The translations under genes and the position numbers were made by a program. DNA of 64,000 bases. It comes from Massiliimalia massiliensis (GTDB lineage: Bacteria; Bacillota; Clostridia; Oscillospirales; Ruminococcaceae). The notes below the pieces were generated by a model. That model was not told where the DNA came from and did not search any database. It was given only the letters and a program-made list of their open reading frames with translations. The stretch lies in NCBI RefSeq assembly GCF_900155615.1, contig NZ_FUHT01000004.1, positions 62,001-126,000 of the forward strand, read 5' to 3'. Positions 56,462 through 64,000 of this stretch are shown here, in pieces (position 1 is the stretch's first letter; every line of letters begins with the position of its first letter).

Positions 56462-56534
56462 AGATCTGTGTGGAATGTACAGCAGGTAACTGGCGATTTG
56501 CACATATTTTTTCTACATAAATTCTAAAGAAATA

Positions 56535-56580
56535 TTGACATAATTCCTGCAGCATTATATAATAATTAAAACGTTTAATT
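56535..56580 (+). promoter_or_regulatory. Promoter and LacI-like operator of the hydrolase gene
   Basis: Perfect TTGACA (56535-56540), 17 bp, perfect TATAAT (56558-56563). A 17-bp palindrome follows at once, AATTAAA-ACG-TTTAATT (56564-56580). Position and shape resemble the sites before the LacI-type gene (10646) and the kinase gene (11769). Confidence 0.8.
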
Positions 56581-56607
56581 TATTTAGGCACGAAAGGAGC
56601 GGTATAT

Positions 56608-57540
56608 ATGCTGCAAGAAGTCACTTTCCGATCTTATAATGAGCGGGATAATGTATACGGATGGATTTATGTTCCGACAGCCAAACCGAAAGGAATTGTA
56701 CAGGTTGTTCACGGCTTTGGTGAACATTCTAGACGGTATCTCCATATGATTTCCTCCTTTTTGGATAAGGGATATATTGTAGCGGCGGACGACCATGTCG
56801 GACATGGGAAAACGGCGGTGGAAAACGGTACATGGGGCGACTGGGGAGAGAAAGGCCCGCACACGATGATGGAGGACGAGCATGCGCTCAAGGAACTGGT
56901 GTGCGGAATGTATCCCGACCTGCCGTATTTTTTGTTCGGACACAGCATGGGGTCTTTTGTGACCAGGGATTTTATCGCGAAATATGGAAATGAGCTGGCG
57001 GGAGCCACTATCTGCGGTACAGCAGGAATCTTCAGAGGAGCAAGAGAACTGGCTGAGAAGATAAAGCAGGCGATTGATTCTGGCCGCTCGATGGAGTCCG
57101 ATTCCGAATTTACCGAGGCACTTATGGGATGGATGTGCGAACGTTGCGGCGAGGTGTCGATCGGAAATGAATGGATCTGCCATGACGTGTATGTACAGCG
57201 GGATCACGCAGCCGACCCATTTGATGCATTTACAAAGCCAATCGTCAACCGCTCCCTTTATGATTTTGTACAGATGATGTTGCAGATCGAAGGGAAAGAA
57301 TGGGCGGAAAAGGTACCTACAGCTTTACCAATTTACAGCATCGCCGGAGATCAGGACCCAGTTGGAGAATATGGAAAAGGCGTATACGAGGTTTCCAACT
57401 GGCTGGTTGATACCGGTCATAATGTGAAAACAAAGATCTACTCCGGTTACCGGCATGAGATTCATAATTACGCGGACATCAAATGCGAGGTGGAAGCGGG
57501 GATTATTACATTTATGGACGGCATTGCGGACAAGTTGTAA
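56608..57540 (+). CDS. Alpha/beta hydrolase, monoacylglycerol-lipase-like
   Basis: 310-residue serine hydrolase (Hydrolase_4/serine aminopeptidase S33-like). HGFGEHS (oxyanion), DDHVGHGKT, nucleophile Ser113 in GHSMG, an Asp in AGDQDPVG and His in SGYRHEIHN make the full triad. No signal peptide. AAAGGAGCGG lies 10 nt before ATG 56608. Own strong promoter with a palindrome on it. Substrates in the family are monoacylglycerols or other esters; lack of linked genes leaves the role open. Confidence 0.88.
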   Translation: MLQEVTFRSYNERDNVYGWIYVPTAKPKGIVQVVHGFGEHSRRYLHMISSFLDKGYIVAADDHVGHGKTAVENGTWGDWGEKGPHTMMEDEHALKELVCGMYPDLPYFLFGHSMGSFVTRDFIAKYGNELAGATICGTAGIFRGARELAEKIKQAIDSGRSMESDSEFTEALMGWMCERCGEVSIGNEWICHDVYVQRDHAADPFDAFTKPIVNRSLYDFVQMMLQIEGKEWAEKVPTALPIYSIAGDQDPVGEYGKGVYEVSNWLVDTGHNVKTKIYSGYRHEIHNYADIKCEVEAGIITFMDGIADKL

Positions 57541-57545
57541 AGTGA

Positions 57546-57608
57546 GGATGATATAGCCAGTACGACGTATTTATCCAGGAACAAAGCATAGGGATTCACT
57601 ATAACACA
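57546..57608 (+). pseudogene. Relic of a second galactonate dehydratase gene
   Basis: About 60 bp that align to dgoD around 56206-56268. The best 47 nt (57561-57607) differ at four positions and would encode [16 protein letters not shown] against [16 protein letters not shown]; one base is missing just upstream. No other part of the gene remains. Looks like the stub left when a paralogous dehydratase gene was deleted, joined to a palindrome. Confidence 0.75.
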
Positions 57609-57657
57609 AAGCCAAAGGAGATCGGAAGCATGCTTCCGGTCTCCTTTGGCTTTGTGT
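57604..57657. terminator. 54-bp near-perfect palindrome between convergent genes
   Basis: ACACAAAGCCAAAGGAGA (57604-57621), T, CGGAAGCA, then TGCTTCCG, G, TCTCCTTTGGCTTTGTGT (to 57657). All 27 positions pair except one T-G. It lies between the alpha/beta hydrolase gene and csbB and can act as a terminator in both directions despite a short T run. Confidence 0.75.
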
Positions 57658-57688
57658 AAGAGAAACAGTAAAAACTGAGGTCAGTAAT

Positions 57689-58627
57689 TTATGAACGGCG
57701 CTTCCTCTGACTGCTGTCCTTGATAATGTAAACAGGACGGTTTTTGGTTTCCATATAGCCCTTGGCAGCATACTGTCCCAACACGCCGATAAAGCACATT
57801 TGTATCCCGGACAGTCCCAGAATCAGGGCAATTACCCAGGGCCACATACCAATTGCCTGGCTAAACAGCGTTTGAAACAAGCTGACTGCCAGAACAAGGA
57901 AGGCAACAAATAACAGAAGGATTCCAAGCACTCCCGCCCATGCAGCAGGCGCAGTGGAAAAGGAAAAGATGCCGTCCATCGCATAGCGGAACAGGCTCTT
58001 TAAATTCCATTTGGTTGTGCCTGCCGCACGTTCTACATTATGAAACGGAATGAGCTTGGTCTCAAACCCAACAAACGAAAAAATACCTTTCATATACCGG
58101 TTGTATTCCTTCATTTTTAGGATAGAATTCACTACCTGACGGCTCATCATCCTGAAATCACCGGTGCCGTCAGTCATATCCAAACTGCACATTCTTTGGA
58201 TCACCTTGTAAAATCCACGGGAAAGGAAATTTCTCAGCTTACCTTCGCCTTCCCGATCCTCCCGGAAGCCGGCGCAGCAGTCAAAGCCCTCCTGGCTGAC
58301 TGCATGATACATTTCCTTAAGCAGGGAAGGCGGATGCTGCAAATCGGCGTCCATAATCACACAGTAGTCTCCGGTTGCATGCCGAAGGCCCGCATACATA
58401 GCCGCCTCCTTTCCGAAATTGCGGGAAAAGGAGAAATAATTGCAGCGGGGGTCTTCGGCAAGCTTTCTGAGGACACGAAGCGTATGATCCCGGCTTCCGT
58501 CGTCTACAAAGACAAATTCCACCTCGGTCTCCGGAATCTGTTCCATCACTTTACAGACCTCTCGATAGAAAAGGGGAAGGGATTCCTCCTCATTATAGCA
58601 GGGAACAATGATGCTGATTTTATCCAC
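57689..58627 (-). CDS. csbB: Polyprenyl-phosphate glycosyltransferase (CsbB/GtrB type)
   Basis: Loads a sugar from a nucleotide donor onto undecaprenyl phosphate at the inner membrane face. 312 residues: GT2 domain (IIVPCYNEEESLP, FVDDGSRD, MDADLQHPP) followed by two C-terminal membrane helices (about 230-290). GTG start at 58627 with GAAAGGGGC upstream. Overlaps gtcA by 8 bp. With GtcA and YfhO it forms the three-component system known to glycosylate lipoteichoic or wall polymers in Bacilli. Confidence 0.92.
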   Translation of the reverse strand: MDKISIIVPCYNEEESLPLFYREVCKVMEQIPETEVEFVFVDDGSRDHTLRVLRKLAEDPRCNYFSFSRNFGKEAAMYAGLRHATGDYCVIMDADLQHPPSLLKEMYHAVSQEGFDCCAGFREDREGEGKLRNFLSRGFYKVIQRMCSLDMTDGTGDFRMMSRQVVNSILKMKEYNRYMKGIFSFVGFETKLIPFHNVERAAGTTKWNLKSLFRYAMDGIFSFSTAPAAWAGVLGILLLFVAFLVLAVSLFQTLFSQAIGMWPWVIALILGLSGIQMCFIGVLGQYAAKGYMETKNRPVYIIKDSSQRKRRS

Positions 58628-59018
58628 GCTGGGCGGCCCCTTTCGTGAAAATTTTCATCTTGCAGACCGCATAGTTTGCAAGGACAGTAACAACACTCAC
58701 CAGTATTTTTGACCAGAAATGAGAAAAACCAATCAACTGGATGCAGAGGAATAGAAGCGCATTCTCAGCCAGCAGAGTTGCAAACCTCAATGCGGTAAAG
58801 GAGACGAATTCCCGCCAAATACTTTGATTGGAATGGAAAACAAGCTTCCGGTTGGTAATGTAGGCAAAGATAACGGCGGCAACCCATGCCAAGGTATTTG
58901 CGATGAGATAATTGACATGGCAGTGAAGCAGAAGGAAATAAACGATATAGTTTACCCCGGTTGTCATCACACCGTTAACGCCGTAACAAATGAGTTCTTT
59001 TAGCTGTTCCTTTTTCAT
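58620..59018 (-). CDS. gtcA: GtrA/GtcA-family flippase
   Basis: 132-residue protein with four membrane helices, GtrA family, believed to flip polyprenyl-phosphate-linked sugars outward. NGVMTTGVNYIVYF and FAYITNRKLVF are family motifs. ATG 59018 has AAAGGA 6 nt upstream, so the 44-bp overlap with yfhO appears genuine. Middle gene of the yfhO-gtcA-csbB operon. Confidence 0.92.
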   Translation of the reverse strand: MKKEQLKELICYGVNGVMTTGVNYIVYFLLLHCHVNYLIANTLAWVAAVIFAYITNRKLVFHSNQSIWREFVSFTALRFATLLAENALLFLCIQLIGFSHFWSKILVSVVTVLANYAVCKMKIFTKGAAQRG

Positions 59019-61446
59019 GTTGTGTCCTTTCTATGATACAAAGAATTAGCAGAAGGATGAGGCCGATCAGGCTGACGGCCAATCCAACAGTTCTTCCGGG
59101 AGGTGTAAAGGTAATCTTGATTTGATGCTCTCCTTTGGTAACCGGAAAACCTACAAACGCTTGATTGACGGTTTCGATTGCAACTTCTTTTCCGTCGACT
59201 GTCGCCCGGTAGCCGTTCTGAATTGGGAGGGAGGTCACAAAATATCCGTCCTGTTCGGCTGTGACCAATCCGCTTAATACCTCTTCGCTCTTTGTTTCCT
59301 GGAGGTCGGCGGCGGCAACTTCATTCGTTCCGATCTCGCTGTTTTCAATTTCATATACCTTAATATTGCTGATCTGGTAGGTTCCCTTGCTGAGGGAAAC
59401 GTCGATTGAATCGATCAGGCTGTCAGAGGAGAGAAAATAGGTGAACTGGCGGTTGTGGTTTGGATAGGCGGCGCTGTCGGCAGACAGCTTGTTGCGGATT
59501 TTATTCAGGGAAATGATTACTGCCTGCCCATCCGGGTTTTCTACTTCAAAGGTGATAATTGCTGTTTTCCCATCAATCGGTGTATCAAGATCAACGGTGA
59601 AGCGGGCGGGTTCGGAAGCCTCCACTTCGTAGCCGCTTTCTGTTTCCAGGACGTTCAGCCCGGCAGGGAGACGAGCGGTCTGATAGGCCAGCGTTGTTTC
59701 AGTGATTTTAGACTGGTAATGATTCTGCGGCGCGCTGGAAACCACCGTATTATTTGTAATTGTGTCCAGTGTCTGTGGAAAAGAATAGGTCTCAAATTCC
59801 TGCTCGGACATCAGGTTATAGCTGACGTAGGCAGCGGGCAGTACGGAATCATTCTCAGCGAGTACATGCCCGTCCCGCTCCTGCTTGATTTCATAACCTG
59901 CAGGAAGGTTATCCTTGTCTGCCTGGAGGTAACGCACGCCCATCAGATATTCAAAAAAGGGGTTTGGAGAGGAGAGCAGCGCGACCCGATTGTTGATGCT
60001 GATTGCATTTTTCATGGTGTCATAATAAAAGCTGGAGTAAGCCGTATTCATAGTAGAGGAATACATGGTAGTTTTTTTCATCCCGGGAATCAGAGCCGCA
60101 TTGACGTTCGCAATTGCTTCGTCAAAGTCGATCTGGTCAAACCGCGTTGTCCGGTCTTGATAGACGTCCTCCATCTCCGACCTGCTGAAGATTTCCTGCC
60201 GCGTGTCGTCGGCCGGAACGAATTCCTCCGTACGGTTGGTTTGTATAAATAGAAGCGGTGGGATAACCAAGAGCGATAGATAGGGCAGAAGCTTGTTTTT
60301 ATATCTCCATGAGAGGATGACAAAGAGAAGGACAAACCCGGCGTCCAGATAGGCGAGCTGTTTCCCGGAACAGAAAATTAAGGGAACAAAGCTCAAAAGA
60401 AGAAGAGGAATATTATGCCGGAGATTTTTTTGGTACAATTCAGTTAATACCGTTACACAAATCAATAGGATTAACGGAATAAACGGAATTAAAATTTTAC
60501 CCTTAATATAAAGACCACCGTTGAGTATAAATGCAACAACATTAAAAAACAGGCAGCCGAATACAACACAGCTAAAAATCCTGGTTGGACGATGCCGAAT
60601 ACCAAGAAGCAGGCCATAGAGTGCAATAATGGTCAAACCGCAGCCGTATCCGCTGTATAAAAAATTTTTTAGCGGAGGGTTGACTGCCAGGATTTCCAGA
60701 AGGGAGGTACCGCCGCCGGTATCCTTGCTGTGCTCTAACAGCACCAGCGCAGTGGGAATCAAAAGGATTGCCGCCAAAGCGCATGCCAAGAAAATACCGA
60801 GGATGAACCGGAATACCATGCTTCGTTCCCGGTCGCGGTAGAGAAGGTAAATGAACAGTACCGCAAAACAGGAAATAGAAAAATAAAAGCTGTGCAGAAT
60901 AATCGCCAGGCAGGATAGCACCAGGGGAACCAGCCTGCGGCGCTTTAAAAAATAATCAACGGAGAGAAGCGCCAGAAAAAGCCAAGGCAGGTAATTAACA
61001 AACATAAGCTGGCGGTGCGCCTGAAAAAAACAGGCTGCACAGGCCAGCAGGACACTACCGAGAAAGCAGAAAAAAGGAGGAAAGGACTGCTTTGAAAGCC
61101 AGAGATAGCACAGGTTTACTGAGGCAATCACACCCAAAACCGCATAGACGATCAAAATTGTTTTCATCGAAAGCATGGGAAGCAGGCAGCCAATTAAAAT
61201 GTCCGGGCGAAGGTAGCCGTAATAAGCGAACATATAAAAATTGCTGCCTCCTCCCAGCTCTGAAAAGCTGATCAGCAAGCTGTGGTTTTCATAGAAGGTC
61301 TGGCGGAAATGCTCGGCAATGCTGACGTGCTGGCTCAGCCAGTCGATTTCGGAACCAAAGGCAGCGCCGGCAGGAATAGACAGAAGCAAAAGCGTTGCTG
61401 AGATAATGGTCAGCAGGACTGGATATCGAAATTTCTTTAGCTGCAT
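58975..61446 (-). CDS. yfhO: YfhO-family membrane glycosyltransferase
   Basis: 823-residue GT-C type protein. About a dozen membrane segments fill the first 410 residues, after which comes a long extracellular part (about 420-790) and one last helix (about 795-812). The first loop carries DWLSQHVSIAEHFRQTFY, with the acidic residue expected in GT-C enzymes. Transfers the lipid-linked sugar to a wall polymer outside the cell. AAAGGAGAG lies just before ATG 61446. First gene of the operon. Confidence 0.9.
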   Translation of the reverse strand: MQLKKFRYPVLLTIISATLLLLSIPAGAAFGSEIDWLSQHVSIAEHFRQTFYENHSLLISFSELGGGSNFYMFAYYGYLRPDILIGCLLPMLSMKTILIVYAVLGVIASVNLCYLWLSKQSFPPFFCFLGSVLLACAACFFQAHRQLMFVNYLPWLFLALLSVDYFLKRRRLVPLVLSCLAIILHSFYFSISCFAVLFIYLLYRDRERSMVFRFILGIFLACALAAILLIPTALVLLEHSKDTGGGTSLLEILAVNPPLKNFLYSGYGCGLTIIALYGLLLGIRHRPTRIFSCVVFGCLFFNVVAFILNGGLYIKGKILIPFIPLILLICVTVLTELYQKNLRHNIPLLLLSFVPLIFCSGKQLAYLDAGFVLLFVILSWRYKNKLLPYLSLLVIPPLLFIQTNRTEEFVPADDTRQEIFSRSEMEDVYQDRTTRFDQIDFDEAIANVNAALIPGMKKTTMYSSTMNTAYSSFYYDTMKNAISINNRVALLSSPNPFFEYLMGVRYLQADKDNLPAGYEIKQERDGHVLAENDSVLPAAYVSYNLMSEQEFETYSFPQTLDTITNNTVVSSAPQNHYQSKITETTLAYQTARLPAGLNVLETESGYEVEASEPARFTVDLDTPIDGKTAIITFEVENPDGQAVIISLNKIRNKLSADSAAYPNHNRQFTYFLSSDSLIDSIDVSLSKGTYQISNIKVYEIENSEIGTNEVAAADLQETKSEEVLSGLVTAEQDGYFVTSLPIQNGYRATVDGKEVAIETVNQAFVGFPVTKGEHQIKITFTPPGRTVGLAVSLIGLILLLILCIIERTQHEKGTAKRTHLLRR

Positions 61447-61599
61447 GGCGCTCTCCTTTCGTATTCTATCTTATCTGGAAAATTTTAAATGTATCCGATA
61501 GAAAAATTAAAGAATTCTTAAGATTGAAACAGTGTTTGTCGCATATTCACAAAATCTTTCCAACCTCTCCTTAAACTTCATTCAAGCTGTGAAATACGA

Positions 61600-61641
61600 A
61601 AAAAAGGAACCAGCCCTTCAAAAGAAGGCTGGTTCCTTTTT
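61600..61641 (-). terminator. Terminator of the ABC-2 permease operon
   Basis: AAGGAACCAGCC...GGCTGGTTCCTT stem with inner TTC/GAA pairing and AAAA loop; on the minus strand it ends in seven T. It stands 2 bp after the permease stop. Confidence 0.9.
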
Positions 61642-61642
61642 A

Positions 61643-62854
61643 TTATGCTTCGATTTCTGTCTGAATACTCCCGAAGGATTCCTCCGAGCGGTTTTTATAT
61701 TGATTGACAACCAGATACACGCAGAAGATGGCGACCGCGAACCCCAATAAAATCAACAGGTTAGACCAGACCGGACGCAGCGCTTCGCTGTCAAAGGCAG
61801 TAAGGCCGCTGACCGATTCCAATGCCTTGATATACCAGTAGGTCGGGGTAAACTTCGAGACATTCAGCAACCCGGGCCCAAGCAGCTCCAGGGGAACAAA
61901 TGCCCCGCCCAGGAAACAGAGAATCAGGGAAATAAAGTTGGATACAATATTCTGGGCATTTTCATTCTTTACAAACCTGCTTGCCAGCAGGCTGATCGAA
62001 AGTGCGACCAGCATGAATACAAAACCGCTCAGGATAAACAACCCAATGATCCGGGAATCCACCGCCTTGATTTGTGGGCCATAAAAGCACAGGCCGACCA
62101 CATTCAACAGCAGCCATGAGCCAAACGCGATCACTGCATTGAACAGGGCGATCTGCCCGCCCATCTGAATCGGCCTCATAGGACTGCACAGGTCGCGCAT
62201 CTGCAGGTCAGGCCGTTTGAAGGCCAGGAATACGGTGCTGACACAAAGCATCACCAGGATTAGAAGGATATAGGCCATCATCCGGTGATAAATTTCAAAG
62301 ATCAGCGGAACCGGCTGGCTTTCTAAAAACTGTTCCTTCTCTACCTCTGCGCTGATATCCAGATCGCCAATTACTGCGTCGATAAGCTCCTCCTCTCCCA
62401 TCGATGGGAGAGCCTGATGATAGGTATGCGCAAGGTTCCAGTATTGGCTTGTAAGGGAATCGAGATAATAGCCGGCCGCGGAATCGGGCACCATCACAGT
62501 TTCCAGCTTTGGGCTCTCTCCGTCCTTCCACTGTTCGGTGAATCCCTCAGGAATGATTACGATATACTCCGCTTCATGATAAAAAACTGCGTCCTGAAGC
62601 ACTTTCTTTTCATCCTTCAGCTCGGTTTGTTTCCCATATCCGGAGAGAAATTGGAGGAATCCATCAGTGTAGGCGGAATCCTTATCTCGGTTTAGGACAG
62701 CGAAACCCGGCCTTTCCGCTTCAAAATCGGTGGAATAGTTTTGTACCGACAGAGAGGACATCACGACCGACAACGTAATAAAGATAGAAAAATAGACTAG
62801 AAAGGATACCGCGTGCCGGCGCATAATCGTAAAACAGGCTTTAAAGACTCTCAT
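61643..62854 (-). CDS. ABC-2 type transporter permease (second)
   Basis: 403 residues. One N-terminal helix (about 15-35), a 140-residue extracytoplasmic domain, then five helices from about 190 to the C-terminus, the ABC2_membrane_3/YhgE-like plan. The segment SILLGGAFVPLE-like (LCFLGGAFVPLELLG) before the last helices is typical. Overlaps the preceding permease gene by 14 bp, so the two probably form a heterodimeric exporter. No ATPase is visible; it should lie upstream, right of the window. Confidence 0.88.
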   Translation of the reverse strand: MRVFKACFTIMRRHAVSFLVYFSIFITLSVVMSSLSVQNYSTDFEAERPGFAVLNRDKDSAYTDGFLQFLSGYGKQTELKDEKKVLQDAVFYHEAEYIVIIPEGFTEQWKDGESPKLETVMVPDSAAGYYLDSLTSQYWNLAHTYHQALPSMGEEELIDAVIGDLDISAEVEKEQFLESQPVPLIFEIYHRMMAYILLILVMLCVSTVFLAFKRPDLQMRDLCSPMRPIQMGGQIALFNAVIAFGSWLLLNVVGLCFYGPQIKAVDSRIIGLFILSGFVFMLVALSISLLASRFVKNENAQNIVSNFISLILCFLGGAFVPLELLGPGLLNVSKFTPTYWYIKALESVSGLTAFDSEALRPVWSNLLILLGFAVAIFCVYLVVNQYKNRSEESFGSIQTEIEA

Positions 62855-63983
62855 GCCGCTGCCTCCTTATAGAAAAGATCGTGATACCGAACATCACAAG
62901 GGACATCGCCAGTAAAACGGCGATATTCAGGAAAAATTGATAATAGGTATCATAGTAGTACAGGCAATAGAATGCGTCGACAATCCGGGCTGCCGGATTG
63001 ATCCAGGCAAGGACGGGCGCCTTTTGCTCGACCAAATAGTTAATTCCGGAAGTCATCAGGCCGGCAAAGAAGCAAAATACCATAGTTACCGCAACAACCA
63101 GAGCGGTTTTGGCTGAATATTTCAGGCGCTTCGGTACTGAAACCAGCATACCAAAGGAAACGCCCGTCAGGCTTCCCACGATACCGGTCAGGAAAGCCGG
63201 CAAAAGCTGTGGGCCGAAATCAACCTGAAGGATAAACCGAATAAATAGGATGACCAGAATGATGGCAAGCCACTGTACCGTCACGCCGGCTGACAGGTCG
63301 GCAAAAATAAGCTTCCACCGCTTGGCCGGAGATACCGTTTTCCGCGCGCCGATTGCCGAAAGGTTTGACTGAAGGAAGGAAACAACGTTAAGCCCCTGCA
63401 TTCCGCCGTACATACAGACCATCGCGAGCAGCGCATAAAAATAGTTCACCTTACTGGTCGGCGCGTTCTGTGACAGAGAAATTTCTTCGGTCACTGTTTC
63501 GCGGCTGAACAACGAGGGAAGCCGCTCGGCAAGCTGCGGGTTTTCCTGAAGGATATTCTCCATACTGCTTTTCGTCTGAAGGTATTGATCTAAAAAGCTT
63601 TTGATAATAGTCTGGTTTAAACCATCCTCCCGGACGACCAGTCCCGGTTTGCCATTCTCATATTGGATGTATCCGTCAATTTCCCCGTCCTTTAAAAGCT
63701 GCCGGGCTTTCTCTTCCTCGGAAATAAACTGGGTTTGAAACAATTGCTCATCTCCCTTTTCGGAGAGGGAACGGACAGTATCCGAAAATGCGCTGTCCTC
63801 TTCCGGCATCCCCTCCTCTACAACTGCGATTGGGATAACCTGTAGCTGGTCTGCCTGATCCAATGAGGAAAAGGTAAAATAAAATAGTGTTGCAAGCATG
63901 ATTGGGAAGATCAGCATCCAGATAAAAAATTCCTTGCTCCTCAAATGGCAGAGGAGGTTTCTTGAAAATAAATTCCACATCAT
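62841..63983 (-). CDS. ABC-2 type transporter permease (first)
   Basis: About 380 residues, same architecture as its neighbour: N-terminal helix (FFIWMLIFPIMLATLFYFTF), extracytoplasmic domain to about 185, then five helices. Start is uncertain: GTG 63992 and ATG 63983 or 63980 are in frame, and AAGG lies at the very right edge. With the second permease it would export drugs, lipids or peptides, driven by an ATPase outside the window. Confidence 0.86.
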   Translation of the reverse strand: MMWNLFSRNLLCHLRSKEFFIWMLIFPIMLATLFYFTFSSLDQADQLQVIPIAVVEEGMPEEDSAFSDTVRSLSEKGDEQLFQTQFISEEEKARQLLKDGEIDGYIQYENGKPGLVVREDGLNQTIIKSFLDQYLQTKSSMENILQENPQLAERLPSLFSRETVTEEISLSQNAPTSKVNYFYALLAMVCMYGGMQGLNVVSFLQSNLSAIGARKTVSPAKRWKLIFADLSAGVTVQWLAIILVILFIRFILQVDFGPQLLPAFLTGIVGSLTGVSFGMLVSVPKRLKYSAKTALVVAVTMVFCFFAGLMTSGINYLVEQKAPVLAWINPAARIVDAFYCLYYYDTYYQFFLNIAVLLAMSLVMFGITIFSIRRQRHESL

Positions 63984-64000
63984 AAAAATCACTATACCTT

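Noticed and set aside
59455-60252. 265-codon plus-strand frame opposite yfhO
   Set aside because: Shadow of the long membrane protein gene; no ribosome site or domain.

Overview
The window looks like the chromosome of an anaerobic, probably gut-dwelling member of the Clostridia (Bacillota). Supporting this are a glycyl radical enzyme with its radical SAM activase, a tryptophan-type T-box leader, YesM/YesN-type two-component proteins, Gram-positive csbB/gtcA/yfhO wall-glycosylation genes, AGGAGG-type ribosome sites, TTGACA/TATAAT promoters and a high density of sugar-catabolic genes. No rRNA, tRNA, CRISPR array, insertion sequence or phage gene was recognised.

Layout. 1-4019 (minus) is the first part of a nonribosomal peptide synthetase (C-A-T-C...) that runs off the left edge. 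4222-7371 carries an L-rhamnose mutarotase, a membrane-anchored lipase-like hydrolase and a LarA-type racemase. 7391-10570 is a T-box(Trp)-controlled trpXYZ-like ABC importer. 10635-30745 is one large carbohydrate island. It holds a LacI regulator and an operon of PfkB kinase, class II aldolase, LacZ-type GH2, radical SAM activase, short glycyl radical enzyme and FucI-like isomerase. Convergent to that operon lies an ABC sugar importer plus second GH2 operon, and divergent from the importer is a YesM/YesN-type sensor/regulator pair. 30780-35705 is a TetR-controlled MMPL exporter with a secreted repeat partner. 35888-39040 is a secreted GH73/SH3 wall hydrolase. 39158-44052 holds L-fucose isomerase, a GH42 beta-galactosidase and a GDPD. 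44147-47323 is an EndoQ-like/UvrD fusion. 47375-51583 (minus) has an Eis-like acetyltransferase and a Gfo/Idh/MocA dehydrogenase flanked by two xylose-isomerase-like TIM barrels, with a divergent AraC regulator. 52631-56461 has a 50-residue protein and a complete D-galactonate operon (IclR, KDG(al) kinase, KDPG(al) aldolase, galactonate dehydratase). 56608-57540 is an alpha/beta hydrolase, followed by a short relic of a second galactonate dehydratase gene and a 54-bp palindrome. 57689-61446 (minus) is yfhO-gtcA-csbB, and 61643 to the right edge (minus) holds two ABC-2 permeases.

How the genes work together. Much of the window is glycan and galactose-centred: two GH2 enzymes, one GH42, fucose isomerase, galactonate catabolism and an oxidoreductase/isomerase set. 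The best candidate for an undescribed system is the 11.8-21.2 kb operon. A glycoside would be imported and hydrolysed. The released sugar or sugar derivative would then pass through an isomerase, a kinase, an aldolase and a radical C-O (or C-C) cleavage step by an unusually short (690 aa) glycyl radical enzyme. The gene set implies a radical branch of sugar breakdown, but the substrate and order of steps are inference. All coordinates and motifs were read by eye; no database search was run.
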